A stretch of 64,000 bases of DNA, taken from an uncultured Roseburia sp. (GTDB lineage: Bacteria > Bacillota > Clostridia > Lachnospirales > Lachnospiraceae). The notes under the pieces are model-generated. The model was not told where the DNA came from and made no database searches. It saw only the letters and a program-made list of their open reading frames with translations. This document shows, in pieces, positions 47,732-57,821 of the stretch. The position numbers and the translations under genes are program-made. Location: positions 21,446-85,445 of the forward strand of contig CANRYS010000015.1 in assembly GCA_947644305.1 (NCBI GenBank), given 5' to 3'. The number at the start of each line of letters is the position of its first letter. Position 1 is the first letter of the stretch.

Positions 47732-48341
47732 CGATATACTCGTCTCTCTTTCACTGAAAACAATTTTAGAAGCCAGCGGTCAGGTAGAGATCGCGGGGAT
47801 CGGAAATAGCGGGGCAGAAGCAGTTGAGCTCTATGATTCACTGGGTCCGGACATCCTTCTTATGGATATCCGCATGGAAGGCATGACCGGCTTGGAAGCA
47901 GGAGTGCATATTCTGTCTGCACATCCAGAGGCTAAAATCTTATTTCTTACCACCTTTTCCGATGATGAATATATCGTAAAGGCATTAAAAATGGGAGCAA
48001 AAGGGTATATACTCAAGCAAAATTTTGAGAGCATTGTCCCAGCACTTCTTGCGGTGGAAGGAGGTCAGAATGTATTTGGCGATGAAATCACTGGCAGGCT
48101 TCCCCGCCTTATGAGCACGCCTGCCAGTGGGCCAAACTTTGATAAATATGATATGTCCGAGAGAGAACAAACGTTGATCTCACTGGTGGCAGAAGGTTTG
48201 AACAACCGGGAAATCGCAGAAAGACTCTTTCTCAGCGAGGGAACAGTCCGCAACTACCTAAGCAATATTCTGGAAAAGCTGGAGCTGCGGGACCGGACCC
48301 AACTGGCGATATTTTATTATAAGGGGGATTGCAACTCATAA
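47709..48341 (+). CDS. NarL/LuxR-type response regulator
   Basis: REC (MKVLIIDDDILVSLSLKTIL...ILLMDIRM) and LuxR HTH (LISLVAEGLNNREIAERLFLSEGTVRNYLSNIL). Confidence 0.9.
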   Translation: MKVLIIDDDILVSLSLKTILEASGQVEIAGIGNSGAEAVELYDSLGPDILLMDIRMEGMTGLEAGVHILSAHPEAKILFLTTFSDDEYIVKALKMGAKGYILKQNFESIVPALLAVEGGQNVFGDEITGRLPRLMSTPASGPNFDKYDMSEREQTLISLVAEGLNNREIAERLFLSEGTVRNYLSNILEKLELRDRTQLAIFYYKGDCNS

Positions 48342-48477
48342 TTGTTGTAAACGGCATAATCAAATTAAAAATCAATTTGTTGTTCTATATGGATCTGTTA
48401 TTGACATAACTAAAATACCATGTATAATTCAGTTATGGGTAGAGAGAAAAGATCAAAAATAGGAGGTATTACATAAA

Positions 48478-49296
48478 ATGAATGAAAAATTGCAGTATGT
48501 CGTCGATAATCTTGACATGATAAGCCAGTTGTTTGACAAAGAACTGATCATATCCGTTATGGATAGGGACAAGGTAGTTCAGGGTTTTTCACTTCCTAAG
48601 GGAATTCCCCCGCAGGTAGAGGTTGGCTCCGTGTTTGAGGATCCCAGCGGGATCTTTGATGAAGTTATCGCAACAGGTGTTACAAAACATAATTATCTTC
48701 CAGAAGAGGTCATGGGCTTTCCCGTTGAGGGAAATCTAGTCCCGATTAAAGACAACGGAGAAGTGGTGGGCTGCATAACATGTTCATACTCTGTAGAGGG
48801 TAAAGAAAAAATTAAGGATATCGCCACAAGATTCCAGGAATCCATCCATGAAATCGACAGTTCTATTCAGGATGTCATCGGTGGCATCGAAAATCTGTTT
48901 CATATGTTGACAAATATGAATAAGATGACTTCCGATGTGGAGAAGGACGTCACGGAAGCGGCAGATGTTGTAAATAAGATCAGCAATAATGCATCCCATT
49001 CCAATATACTTGCACTAAATGCCTCCATTGAGGCCGCACGAAGTGGAGAAGCAGGCAGAGGATTTGCAGTGGTTGCCACACAGATGGGAAAATTGGCAGA
49101 AGACAGTGGTAGTTCCGCCACGGAAATAAAGAAAACTTTGTCTGAGATCGTCACCCACCTTGAAACTATTGTAGACTCTATAAAAGATGCAAATGATGTG
49201 GCAAAAAGCCATATAGACAGCATAAGTTCCATCAGAAACGCACTGGAACAGACGATTTACATTGCCAAAGAATTGGAAAGCGACATAAAATTATAA
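48478..49296 (+). CDS. soluble methyl-accepting chemotaxis-type signalling protein
   Basis: [39 protein letters not shown] hairpin; N-terminal sensor domain, no TM. Confidence 0.85.
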   Translation: MNEKLQYVVDNLDMISQLFDKELIISVMDRDKVVQGFSLPKGIPPQVEVGSVFEDPSGIFDEVIATGVTKHNYLPEEVMGFPVEGNLVPIKDNGEVVGCITCSYSVEGKEKIKDIATRFQESIHEIDSSIQDVIGGIENLFHMLTNMNKMTSDVEKDVTEAADVVNKISNNASHSNILALNASIEAARSGEAGRGFAVVATQMGKLAEDSGSSATEIKKTLSEIVTHLETIVDSIKDANDVAKSHIDSISSIRNALEQTIYIAKELESDIKL

Positions 49297-49390
49297 CAGA
49301 AATATAGGCTTAAGATTAGCTCGACGGTACCGCCGAGCTAACTCTTACCTGAAAGTGTCCCCTGGCAGCCGGTATCTGAACGGGCTGTAT

Positions 49391-50506
49391 CTATGGTTTC
49401 ACGTCAATGAGTACATACTCTGAATGTCCTCCCGTCCGCACCGCATATCCCCACCCGGCAATGCCAGAACTAACGATGGCATGGAAACCGTCTATATTTT
49501 TTAATCCATAATTCATCTCGTTGATTCCCAAAAGTTCCGCCAGCTGTCCTGTCGGCCAGATCTGCCCCGCATGGGTATGCCCCGAAAGCTGCAGATCCAC
49601 CCCGGCAGCTGCATTTTCTTCCAGTTCCACCGGTCGGTGGTCGAGAACGATCTGATAAGAACCGGGTTCTAAGTCTGCTGCCAGTTCTTGAACACTCTTT
49701 CGGTTTCGGTCCAAAGACTGTTCCATCCGCCCAATAACTGCCAGCTCCGGCGCCACCTGCACCGCTTCATCTTCCAGTACCTGAATCCGGCTGTCAGCAA
49801 GCACACGTCGTAGCTCCTCCATGCTATATTCCGCCTGTGCTGAATAATGATTGGGATCGTGGTTTCCCCAGACATAATACACACCATATTTTGCATCGAT
49901 GTGTCCTAGTATGCTGGCTGCTTCCTCCATCATCGACTTTTCTGTTCTTTCATCAAAAATATCTCCTGTGAGAAAGAGAATATCTGGTTCCTTCGCCTGA
50001 ATTTTTTCACAATATCCACGAAGTTCCTCCACTCCCATCGTCGTTCCCATATGTAAATCTGAGATCTGGGCAATCCTCAGCCCTTCACCCGATATTTTGT
50101 CAGACTGCAGTGTGTAAGCGGTCTCTCTCACCTGATATATATTGATATAACCATAAGTAAACAGTATGCTGACAACCAAAATGGGAATGATTCCACTTTT
50201 ATGGATCACATTCCATATCCGCACACCTCTGTTTTTATTCAAGTATCTTTTAAGTAGCCGGTGAACTCCATCTAGCAGCAGTGAACAACCAACAAAATAA
50301 AGCACCGCCACAGAACCCACATCATAAACCCGCCAGCCTGCCGCTGCACATGCCACAGCAAAGACCACAGATATGATTTTATCCGCTTTTTTACTCCGTT
50401 TTATACGAAACAGCGACAGGAGCCGTTTCATAAAATGGTACAGATAAATTCCCACAGGGATATAGACAACTGCCGGCATCAGATAAAACAAGATCCTCAT
50501 TTGCAC
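49391..50506 (-). CDS. membrane-anchored metallophosphoesterase
   Basis: GLRIAQISDLHMGTTMG, VWGNHDPNHYS, LQLSGHTHAGQIWP. Confidence 0.9.
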   Translation of the reverse strand: MQMRILFYLMPAVVYIPVGIYLYHFMKRLLSLFRIKRSKKADKIISVVFAVACAAAGWRVYDVGSVAVLYFVGCSLLLDGVHRLLKRYLNKNRGVRIWNVIHKSGIIPILVVSILFTYGYINIYQVRETAYTLQSDKISGEGLRIAQISDLHMGTTMGVEELRGYCEKIQAKEPDILFLTGDIFDERTEKSMMEEAASILGHIDAKYGVYYVWGNHDPNHYSAQAEYSMEELRRVLADSRIQVLEDEAVQVAPELAVIGRMEQSLDRNRKSVQELAADLEPGSYQIVLDHRPVELEENAAAGVDLQLSGHTHAGQIWPTGQLAELLGINEMNYGLKNIDGFHAIVSSGIAGWGYAVRTGGHSEYVLIDVKP

Positions 50507-50621
50507 AAACCTCCATTATTTTTTTGCTTCCCCTATCATAACATCTATAGCCGGCTCCAGGGCAAGCTTTTTTTGAAAGTTCACAAAATCTACACATTTT
50601 TCTGACTGGTATCTCCCCGTC

Positions 50622-51071
50622 CTAAAAATCCTGATTTAGTATCGGCACTCCAAAATACACAACACTCTTATCCTCATTTTCATCATAGGTGATCGCCACG
50701 TTCATGTTGATCATTTTTCCATTCACCCGCTGTACCATATTGATACCATTGGTATAACCGTAGGCAACATAATATCCCTTCGTCTCCTGTTCCATGATGC
50801 TACCACCGCCCTCATAGCCGAACAGGCTCTGTGCCATCCTCTGTTTCTCCTCCGTGGACAGTCTTCCAGGCAGTTTACCCATAACCCAGCCGCCCTCCTG
50901 ACAGATCTCTGGAAGTTCCCCACTTTGCGCTGCGATAGCAAGCTGATTTCTGGCAAATGCCTGCGTCATGTCATTTCTTTTTACATATGCCTTTGTCAAA
51001 ATAATCTGGGCAAACACCACGATCCAAAGTGTGCAGACCACAGATATCATAATCTTTATCTTTCTGCTCAT
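50622..51071 (-). CDS. hypothetical membrane-anchored protein
   Basis: N-terminal TM; no confident family. Confidence 0.4.
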   Translation of the reverse strand: MSRKIKIMISVVCTLWIVVFAQIILTKAYVKRNDMTQAFARNQLAIAAQSGELPEICQEGGWVMGKLPGRLSTEEKQRMAQSLFGYEGGGSIMEQETKGYYVAYGYTNGINMVQRVNGKMINMNVAITYDENEDKSVVYFGVPILNQDF

Positions 51072-51387
51072 ACAATTCTCCCTTCCCGTCCGATGGCAAT
51101 CTCGGACGAACTAAAACCATTATGGCTTCTTGGGAAAAGTATGTCCATTTCTTTCAAAATTATACCAGATTAAAATCCAAAAGCATATCCCAGAACTGTC
51201 CAGTTCATTGTTACTGCTTTTATTTTTGGAGCTATACTATAAAAGTAGACACAGATATGAACCATATTTTATAATTCTTAAGGAAAGTATCATATTCAGA
51301 GCAGCATCAAAAAGAGCAGCTTATACTCAAGATAAACTGCTCTGGATGTGATTCTTTCTAATTGTACCAATTCGCAAAAACTTTGCT

Positions 51388-51640
51388 GTGAGCCTATGGG
51401 GATTGTATAATATTTTCAGACAAACTTTTAGTCCAGAAACTAAATTTCTGCATCATGGACTTATTTTCCCGAAAAATCATTGCATGGCAACTATCCGGGA
51501 AAGCAGATGCAGACTTCGTGATCAAAACCTTCCAAAAAGCTTACCGGAAACGGAATTCTCCCTATGGACTTATGTTCCACTCTGACCGGGGATCCCAATT
51601 TATAACTCCAGAAGATCTCACAGTTCCCTTGGGCTTTTGA
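51388..51640 (+). pseudogene. IS3-family transposase (rve domain) remnant
   Basis: Two frames share a broken transposase: MDLFSRKIIAWQLSGKADADFVIKTFQKAYRKRNSPYGLMFHSDRGSQF. Confidence 0.8.
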
Positions 51641-51827
51641 CCCCAAATGAGAAAGAAAAGTTTTACTGGGAGCAGCATTAAGCTACTGCTCTCCGAAAAA
51701 AGTTACACAAAATTGTGTCCATTCTCTTGACTATAGTCGACTTGTTAGCGTATATTGTCTCTTGTTTTTTGTGCCCCCCCTTGTTAGATAACGGGAGTTT
51801 TGAGTTTATCTTCCGCACAACTGGTAT

Positions 51828-52046
51828 TTATTTTTCAAAAATCCCCCATAGAGAAATAATAATACCCAAAATAGTAATGAATATAAAGAAAGCAAGTACA
51901 GGAAGTAATTCATATCGTGACAAATTATAAATTACCGAATAGGTATCATTGTTTATCCAATCTTTAATCATACTAAAACCTAATAAAAGTGCCGTGGCAA
52001 TTATGCCGGCTAAAGAAAGGGAAGAACCCCAAATTACTTTTTTCAT
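51828..52046 (-). CDS. hypothetical two-TM small membrane protein
   Basis: Two hydrophobic segments; no family recognised. Confidence 0.35.
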   Translation of the reverse strand: MKKVIWGSSLSLAGIIATALLLGFSMIKDWINNDTYSVIYNLSRYELLPVLAFFIFITILGIIISLWGIFEK

Positions 52047-52534
52047 TTTTTATCTCCTTAATTATCTAAAATAAACAGGAACAGAAGGAACTAAATATCC
52101 GTTTCTGCGGCAAATGCCGTTGTACTCATGGTAACTGTCATAATTGCATCTAATGCCAAAGAAGTAAAAGTTTTACGTTTGTTCATGCTATTTCCTCCTA
52201 CTACAATATATTTATGGTTAATATCCCTTACAGCCAGTAAGAAATTATCATTCATACAATATTTAACAACTGTAATATTTGAGGGCATACTCAGCAGAAC
52301 ATTAATAGAATACCATACTTATCTGCGTAAAACAACGAACATTTTCTTAAGATTATTTAAACACACTTCGGAACATATTAGCTCTAAGTAAAAGAGTAAC
52401 CCAAAATTCAAAGCGTATGCCGATACACATAATGATGAAGATATCCATGTTTCAAACTTTCTATATTAAAGTGTTAATAATATTTTGCAAGCAGGAAAAC
52501 ACAGGTTATTTCTTAATATCCTTTTGTTTGGGAA

Positions 52535-52625
52535 ACTTCCGTTTCCCACTTGGAGATTGTCTGTCTGCTTACTCCAAGTTTTTCAGCGACCGCTTCCTGT
52601 GATAAACCACATTTTTTATGTCCTG
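52535..52625 (-). pseudogene. XRE HTH regulator fragment
   Basis: Minus-strand translation LSQEAVAEKLGVSRQTISKWETEVSQTKGY*, no complete gene upstream. Confidence 0.65.
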
Positions 52626-52709
52626 TTCTCCTTTTATATATGGTTCGACATCAAAGCTCTTTTTTCACCATTATTAAACTCAACCAATATTAAAGTAGCA
52701 CTTCCCTAA

Positions 52710-52847
52710 TCAGTGGCAGCCGCCACTGCAATTTTTGCAGTAGCAGCCACACTGCAGGGATTTTCCCTGCTTTTTATCCCGGATCATACTTCTCACAGCA
52801 AGTATGACTCCGATCACAACAACGATGAGTACTATCGCTGTGCCCAT
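52710..52847 (-). CDS. FeoB-associated Cys-rich membrane protein
   Basis: MGTAIVLIVVVIGVILAVRSMIRDKKQGKSLQCGCYCKNCSGGCH, immediately 3' of feoB. Confidence 0.82.
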   Translation of the reverse strand: MGTAIVLIVVVIGVILAVRSMIRDKKQGKSLQCGCYCKNCSGGCH

Positions 52848-54997
52848 ACCGCATTCCCCTTTCCATGAAATGTTAGAGATTCTCTTCGTACTGGACGAAA
52901 CAGCAGATACAGTAGCGCAATTAACAGTGCCGCCGCCACAATGGTTCCAATTCCAAACGTACCTGCGGTAATAAGGGAGCCAAACTGATATATCATCAGC
53001 GCTACCACGTAGGCAAATACACACTGGTATCCAATGGCAAACCAAAACCACCTAATGTTGTTCATCTCACGTTTGATGGCACCCATCGCTGCAAAACATG
53101 GGGCGCACAGGAGGTTGAATGCAAGGAACGAATATCCAGCGATCTGGGTCATTCCCGCGAAGTCCAGCACCCCAAATACACCCACAACCTCTTCCTTTGC
53201 CACAAGTCCCATCACAGTGGCAACCGCTGCAGTGGTCTCTCCAAATCCCAGCGGGGCAAATACCCACTTAATCAGATCACCAATGTGTCCCAGAACACTG
53301 TCAGCCAGCTCCAGATCTGCATTGAAGCCAAAGGCTCCATCGGTCCAGCCAAATACTGATCCCATCCAGATGATAATAGTAGAAAGCAGAATGACGGTTC
53401 CCGCCTTTTTGATAAAGGACCATCCTCGCTCCCACATACTTCTGAGAATAGTACCCACGGTCGGCAGATGGTACTCCGGCAGCTCCATCACGAAGGGGGC
53501 GGCATCTCCGGCAAAGAGCTTTGTTTTCTTTAATATAATACCAGAGACGACGATGGCAGCGATGCCAAGAAAATAAGCGCTTGGCGCCACCCATCCAGCA
53601 CCACCAAACAAAGCACTAGTGATCAGCGCAATGATCGGCAGTTTCGCCCCACATGGTATAAATGTGGTGGTCATAATTGTCATTTTGCGGTCGCGGTCAC
53701 TCTCGATGGTACGGGATGCCATGATTCCCGGCACTCCACATCCGGTACCAATCAGCATAGGAATAAAGGATTTTCCCGAAAGCCCAAACCGACGGAAAAT
53801 ACGATCCATGATAAATGCCACCCGTGCCATATAACCGCAGGATTCCAGAAATGCCAGAAAAAGAAACAATACAAGTAGCTGTGGTACGAATCCAAGGACC
53901 GCACCGACACCGCCGATGATCCCCTCTACCAGAAGTCCCCTGAGCCACTCCGCACAGCCGATGGCTTCGAGTAGATTTTCCGCCAGTACTGGTATTCCCG
54001 GCACCCAGATCCCATGTTCCGCAGAATCCGCCCCTCCAATCCCAAATAAATACCAACCATCGCCAAAAAGTCCATCATTGGTCCAGTCTGTCAACAATGT
54101 TCCCACAGAAGTTACTGATACATAGTATACAATGACCATCACCGCCGCAAAGATTGGCAATGCCAGAATTCGATTTGTAACAATCTTATCAATTCTATCG
54201 GTAAGTGTCAATCTCTCACGGTTTGCCTTCTGGATACAGTCCCCAATGATCCCAGATATGTACTCATATCTCTCATTGGTGATGATACTTTCCACATCAT
54301 CTTCAAATTCTGTTTCCAGTTGTTCTGACAATCTAGATACATCCGGCGGATTTTTCATCAGATCACCAATCTTCTCGTCCTTCTCCAAGAGCCGGATCGC
54401 CAGAAAACGTTTTTCTGCTTCCTCTACCTTCGGAATCAACCCTTCTGCCTGTGCAATCACCTTTTCCACTTTTTCAGAAAAGGAATGTGTCTGATAAAAT
54501 ACTTTATTTGACCTGGCAGCCGCCAATGCTTTTTCCGCTGCCTTACTAATACCAGTACCTTTCAGGGCAGAGATCCCAACCACCTCACAGCCCAGCTTTT
54601 CTCCTAACTGTGTCAAATCGATGCTGTCTCCCCGCTTTTCCACGGCATCCATCATATTCACCGCGATCACCACAGGGATTCCCAGCTCCATGATCTGAGT
54701 GGAAAGATATAGGTTTCTCTCCAGATTCGTGCCATCTACAATGTTAATGATCACGTCTGGTTTTTCGTTAATGAGATAGTTTCTCGCCACAACTTCTTCT
54801 AAAGTGTATGGTGAGAGCGAATAGATCCCTGGAAGATCTGTGATCACCACATCCTTGTGATTTTTTAATTTGCCTTCTTTCTTCTCTACCGTTACTCCCG
54901 GCCAGTTTCCGACGAACTGATTAGAACCCGTCAAAGCATTAAATAACGTAGTTTTGCCGCAATTCGGGTTGCCGGCTAAAGCTATTTTTATAGACAT
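52832..54997 (-). CDS. feoB: ferrous iron transport protein B
   Basis: IALAGNPNCGKTTLFNALTGSNQFVGNWPGVTVEKKEG G-domain, Nucleoside_recog/Gate TM regions. Confidence 0.95.
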   Translation of the reverse strand: MSIKIALAGNPNCGKTTLFNALTGSNQFVGNWPGVTVEKKEGKLKNHKDVVITDLPGIYSLSPYTLEEVVARNYLINEKPDVIINIVDGTNLERNLYLSTQIMELGIPVVIAVNMMDAVEKRGDSIDLTQLGEKLGCEVVGISALKGTGISKAAEKALAAARSNKVFYQTHSFSEKVEKVIAQAEGLIPKVEEAEKRFLAIRLLEKDEKIGDLMKNPPDVSRLSEQLETEFEDDVESIITNERYEYISGIIGDCIQKANRERLTLTDRIDKIVTNRILALPIFAAVMVIVYYVSVTSVGTLLTDWTNDGLFGDGWYLFGIGGADSAEHGIWVPGIPVLAENLLEAIGCAEWLRGLLVEGIIGGVGAVLGFVPQLLVLFLFLAFLESCGYMARVAFIMDRIFRRFGLSGKSFIPMLIGTGCGVPGIMASRTIESDRDRKMTIMTTTFIPCGAKLPIIALITSALFGGAGWVAPSAYFLGIAAIVVSGIILKKTKLFAGDAAPFVMELPEYHLPTVGTILRSMWERGWSFIKKAGTVILLSTIIIWMGSVFGWTDGAFGFNADLELADSVLGHIGDLIKWVFAPLGFGETTAAVATVMGLVAKEEVVGVFGVLDFAGMTQIAGYSFLAFNLLCAPCFAAMGAIKREMNNIRWFWFAIGYQCVFAYVVALMIYQFGSLITAGTFGIGTIVAAALLIALLYLLFRPVRRESLTFHGKGNAVWAQR

Positions 54998-55000
54998 AAT

Positions 55001-55246
55001 CTACATTTCCTTTCTTTCATTAACACGATCCACTACGATCATTTCCGCATCTGCTTTGCGCAGAGACAACTCATACCCCCGCACCGTGACCTCCACTGGA
55101 TCACCAAGGGGAGCCGTCTTTCTCACGAATACACTGGTTCCTTTTGTGATCCCCATATCCATAATACGCCTTTTTACACTGCCTTCCCCTGTCAGCCGCG
55201 TCACTTTGACCGTGGCACCACAGGGAATGTCCCTTAATGTCTGCAT
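55001..55246 (-). CDS. feoA: FeoA-domain protein
   Basis: LRDIPCGATVKVTRLTGEGSVKRRIMDMGITKGTSVFVRKTAPLGDPVEVTVRGYELSLRKADAEMIVV. Confidence 0.9.
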   Translation of the reverse strand: MQTLRDIPCGATVKVTRLTGEGSVKRRIMDMGITKGTSVFVRKTAPLGDPVEVTVRGYELSLRKADAEMIVVDRVNERKEM

Positions 55247-55250
55247 AGCT

Positions 55251-55469
55251 TTAATTCCTTTCCACCATAATCTTATTTGCCATATTTTTTCCAATGGCAA
55301 TCCTAGAATCCATCACACTGACGATCATATTTCCTTCCACCCTGTTGATCACTGTAACAGAACTTCCCTCGACAAAACCAAGGTTTTTCAGAAAACGCTT
55401 TGTATCATCTCTGCCAGAAATCCGGTGGATCATCCCAGACTCTCCAGAGCAAAACATAGATAATGGCAT
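55251..55469 (-). CDS. FeoA-domain protein, second copy
   Basis: DTKRFLKNLGFVEGSSVTVINRVEGNMIVSVMDSRIAIGKNMANKIMV. Confidence 0.85.
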   Translation of the reverse strand: MPLSMFCSGESGMIHRISGRDDTKRFLKNLGFVEGSSVTVINRVEGNMIVSVMDSRIAIGKNMANKIMVERN

Positions 55470-55508
55470 AACATCACTTCCATTTCAAATTATTTATTCC
55501 TTACAAAC

Positions 55509-55524
55509 GTTAGTATATACTAAC
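55509..55524. promoter_or_regulatory. candidate operator of the DtxR-type regulator
   Basis: Perfect 16-bp palindrome GTTAGTATATACTAAC followed by TTATATTAG between divergent feoA and the regulator gene. Confidence 0.6.
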
Positions 55525-55660
55525 TTATATTAGTTGTCAACAACATTTTTAGCATTTTTTAAAAGCGCTGTGTGCTTTATTGATTTCATTTTTTTGATAT
55601 GTTATACTTATTAAACAATCAACACCCGAATATACCGGGCTGGTTATGGGGGAGATACTT

Positions 55661-56038
55661 ATGACGTTAAATGAGTCATCTGAAAATTATCTGGAGACAA
55701 TACTTATGCTGAGCAAAAAACTTCCTGTAGTTCGCTCTGTGGATATCGCAGAAGACATGGGATTTAAAAAATCCAGCGTCAGCGTAGCTATGAAGCAGTT
55801 ACGCGAAAATGATTATATAACAGTTACAAAAGCGGGATTTATTTATCTTACAGAAAGAGGAAAAGAAGTGGCAGAAATGATCTATGAACGCCATGAATTT
55901 TTATCCTCCTGGCTGACTGAGCTGGGAGTGGACGCCAAAACCGCCGCCGAAGATGCCTGCCGCATGGAACATTATATCAGCAAAGAGAGTTTTCAGGCCA
56001 TCAAAGACTATATCGCCGGACGAAAGAACACAAAATAG
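55661..56038 (+). CDS. DtxR/MntR-family metal-dependent regulator
   Basis: ENYLETILMLSKKLPVVRSVDIAEDMGFKKSSVSVAMKQLRENDYI. Confidence 0.9.
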   Translation: MTLNESSENYLETILMLSKKLPVVRSVDIAEDMGFKKSSVSVAMKQLRENDYITVTKAGFIYLTERGKEVAEMIYERHEFLSSWLTELGVDAKTAAEDACRMEHYISKESFQAIKDYIAGRKNTK

Positions 56039-56070
56039 TGGTAAAGCCACCTTGGATGCTATGGTATAAC

Positions 56071-56104
56071 AGAAGAGCCGCCCGATTTCCCGGACGGCTC
56101 TTCT
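56071..56104. terminator. bidirectional terminator-like hairpin
   Basis: AGAAGAGCCG...CGGCTCTTCT between convergent genes. Confidence 0.6.
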
Positions 56105-56126
56105 CACATCTATACGACATCCTCAT

Positions 56127-56513
56127 TTACTTAAAAGACCGCTCCCACAGCCCATGCTCATTACAGTAAGCATATACAGCAGAGATCGTCTCGTCCTCTT
56201 CTAACAGAAACTTTGTCTCTGGCTCTCTTCCCGCCTCAAAATCCCTGCGGTACATTCCATGATTCGTGTGAACTGCCACCCAGCCGATATAATGCTCTTT
56301 AACCATCGGATGAAGAACGCTGCCGACTCTGACCGTCACAGCATTTCCCTGAACTTCCACCTCTGGAATGTGTTTTTCTCCGGCGCCTTCACTGGTGTTC
56401 GGATGAATTTCTTTCAGTTTCACACTACAGCAGTCACCGGCGCCCTGTCCTTCCACCAGTTCCATGATCGAACTGCAGTCCTCACACATGTAAAATTTTG
56501 CTTCTTTCTGCAT
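56127..56513 (-). CDS. desulfoferrodoxin / superoxide reductase family protein
   Basis: FYMCEDCSSIMELVEGQG...KHIPEVEVQGNAVTVRVGSVLHPMVKEHYIGWVAVHTNHG...YCNEHGLW. Confidence 0.85.
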   Translation of the reverse strand: MQKEAKFYMCEDCSSIMELVEGQGAGDCCSVKLKEIHPNTSEGAGEKHIPEVEVQGNAVTVRVGSVLHPMVKEHYIGWVAVHTNHGMYRRDFEAGREPETKFLLEEDETISAVYAYCNEHGLWERSFK

Positions 56514-56634
56514 CGATTTCCCTCCTTGCGTTTTCTCTACCTTTCTTGCATCAGACCGGCAGAATCTTAACTATAGTTTCTTCGCATTTTGAAAAATTAT
56601 TCATAGCAGAGATACCATAGAATAATTTAGGGGA

Positions 56635-57648
56635 TCATTTGTCCCGCCTTACATCTCCTCTCGCCTCCACCACCCGGTATCCGGCAGACGCCACCTGCTT
56701 TTTCAGAAGGTCAACACTCTGGGCGGCCTCTTCGCCGGTGGATATTTTATTTTCATATGGATCATAAAGTTTCCGCACTCTCAAGGGAGACAGATTTGGC
56801 ATAACCACGTTTGCACCTGCCTGCAATCCTAATTCGCGTCCTCTGGGGTGAATCGTTCCCAGCGCTGTCGTAGCAGGGATAAGCGCATAGGGAAACATCA
56901 ACCTAAGAATAGAGACCAGACGAAGTGTCTGGGAAAGAGTTCCGTTGCCCCAGCCGGCTAAAGGCGTCTCACCATGGTTGATATAGGGACCGATCCCAAT
57001 CATATCCGGCTCCAGTTTCTGCAAAAAGCGCAAATCCTGAATAAGATGATCTGTGGTCTGATAAGGCGATCCCACCATAAATCCAGAACCTACTTGATAA
57101 CCAATCTCTTTCAGGTCAAATAAACAACGCTTTCGGTCCGATGCCTTCATCCCCTTCGGATGGAGCTGACCGTAATGTTCTTCCGAAGCAGTTTCATGTC
57201 GGAGCAGATACCGATTAGCACCGGCATCAAAATATGCCTGATAGCTCTTTCTGGACTTCTCTCCGATGGACAAAGTAATTGCACAGTCCGGGTGCTCATG
57301 CCGGATCGCCGCCACGATCTCACACATTTTATCGTCAGAAAAATAGGGATCTTCTCCACTCTGCAGAACAAAGGTCCGAAATCCTAGGCTATATCCTTCC
57401 CGACAACAGGATAAAATTTCTTCTTTCGTAAGGCGGTACCGCACAGCCTTTGTATTGCCTCCGCGGATCCCGCAGTAATAACAGTTATTTTTACAGTAAT
57501 TAGAAAACTCAATCAGTCCCCGGATATACACCTCATCACCATAGTACTGGCGGCGAATGGCATCCGCTTCTTCTGCCAGACGGGAAGCTGTCTCTGGGGA
57601 ATCATTTTCCAACAATTCTTTTAATTCAATATCTGAAAAATCTCTCAT
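56635..57648 (-). CDS. hydE: [FeFe] hydrogenase H-cluster radical SAM maturase HydE
   Basis: IRGLIEFSNYCKNNCYYCGIRGGN, radical SAM CxxxCxxC, HydE-like downstream motifs. Confidence 0.9.
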   Translation of the reverse strand: MRDFSDIELKELLENDSPETASRLAEEADAIRRQYYGDEVYIRGLIEFSNYCKNNCYYCGIRGGNTKAVRYRLTKEEILSCCREGYSLGFRTFVLQSGEDPYFSDDKMCEIVAAIRHEHPDCAITLSIGEKSRKSYQAYFDAGANRYLLRHETASEEHYGQLHPKGMKASDRKRCLFDLKEIGYQVGSGFMVGSPYQTTDHLIQDLRFLQKLEPDMIGIGPYINHGETPLAGWGNGTLSQTLRLVSILRLMFPYALIPATTALGTIHPRGRELGLQAGANVVMPNLSPLRVRKLYDPYENKISTGEEAAQSVDLLKKQVASAGYRVVEARGDVRRDK

Positions 57649-57821
57649 TGTTATTTAACCTCTCTTTCTATTTTACGCTCTTCAAAGAAGGACAAAGGGT
57701 TGCCTACTCCATTTAAATTATAACTTTTAGAAAAATCACTTGACTACAAGTATACTTGAAGTGTTACACTATGTAAATAGAACAAAGATAATAAATATAT
57801 AAAGATTGGAGGTAATGAGAC

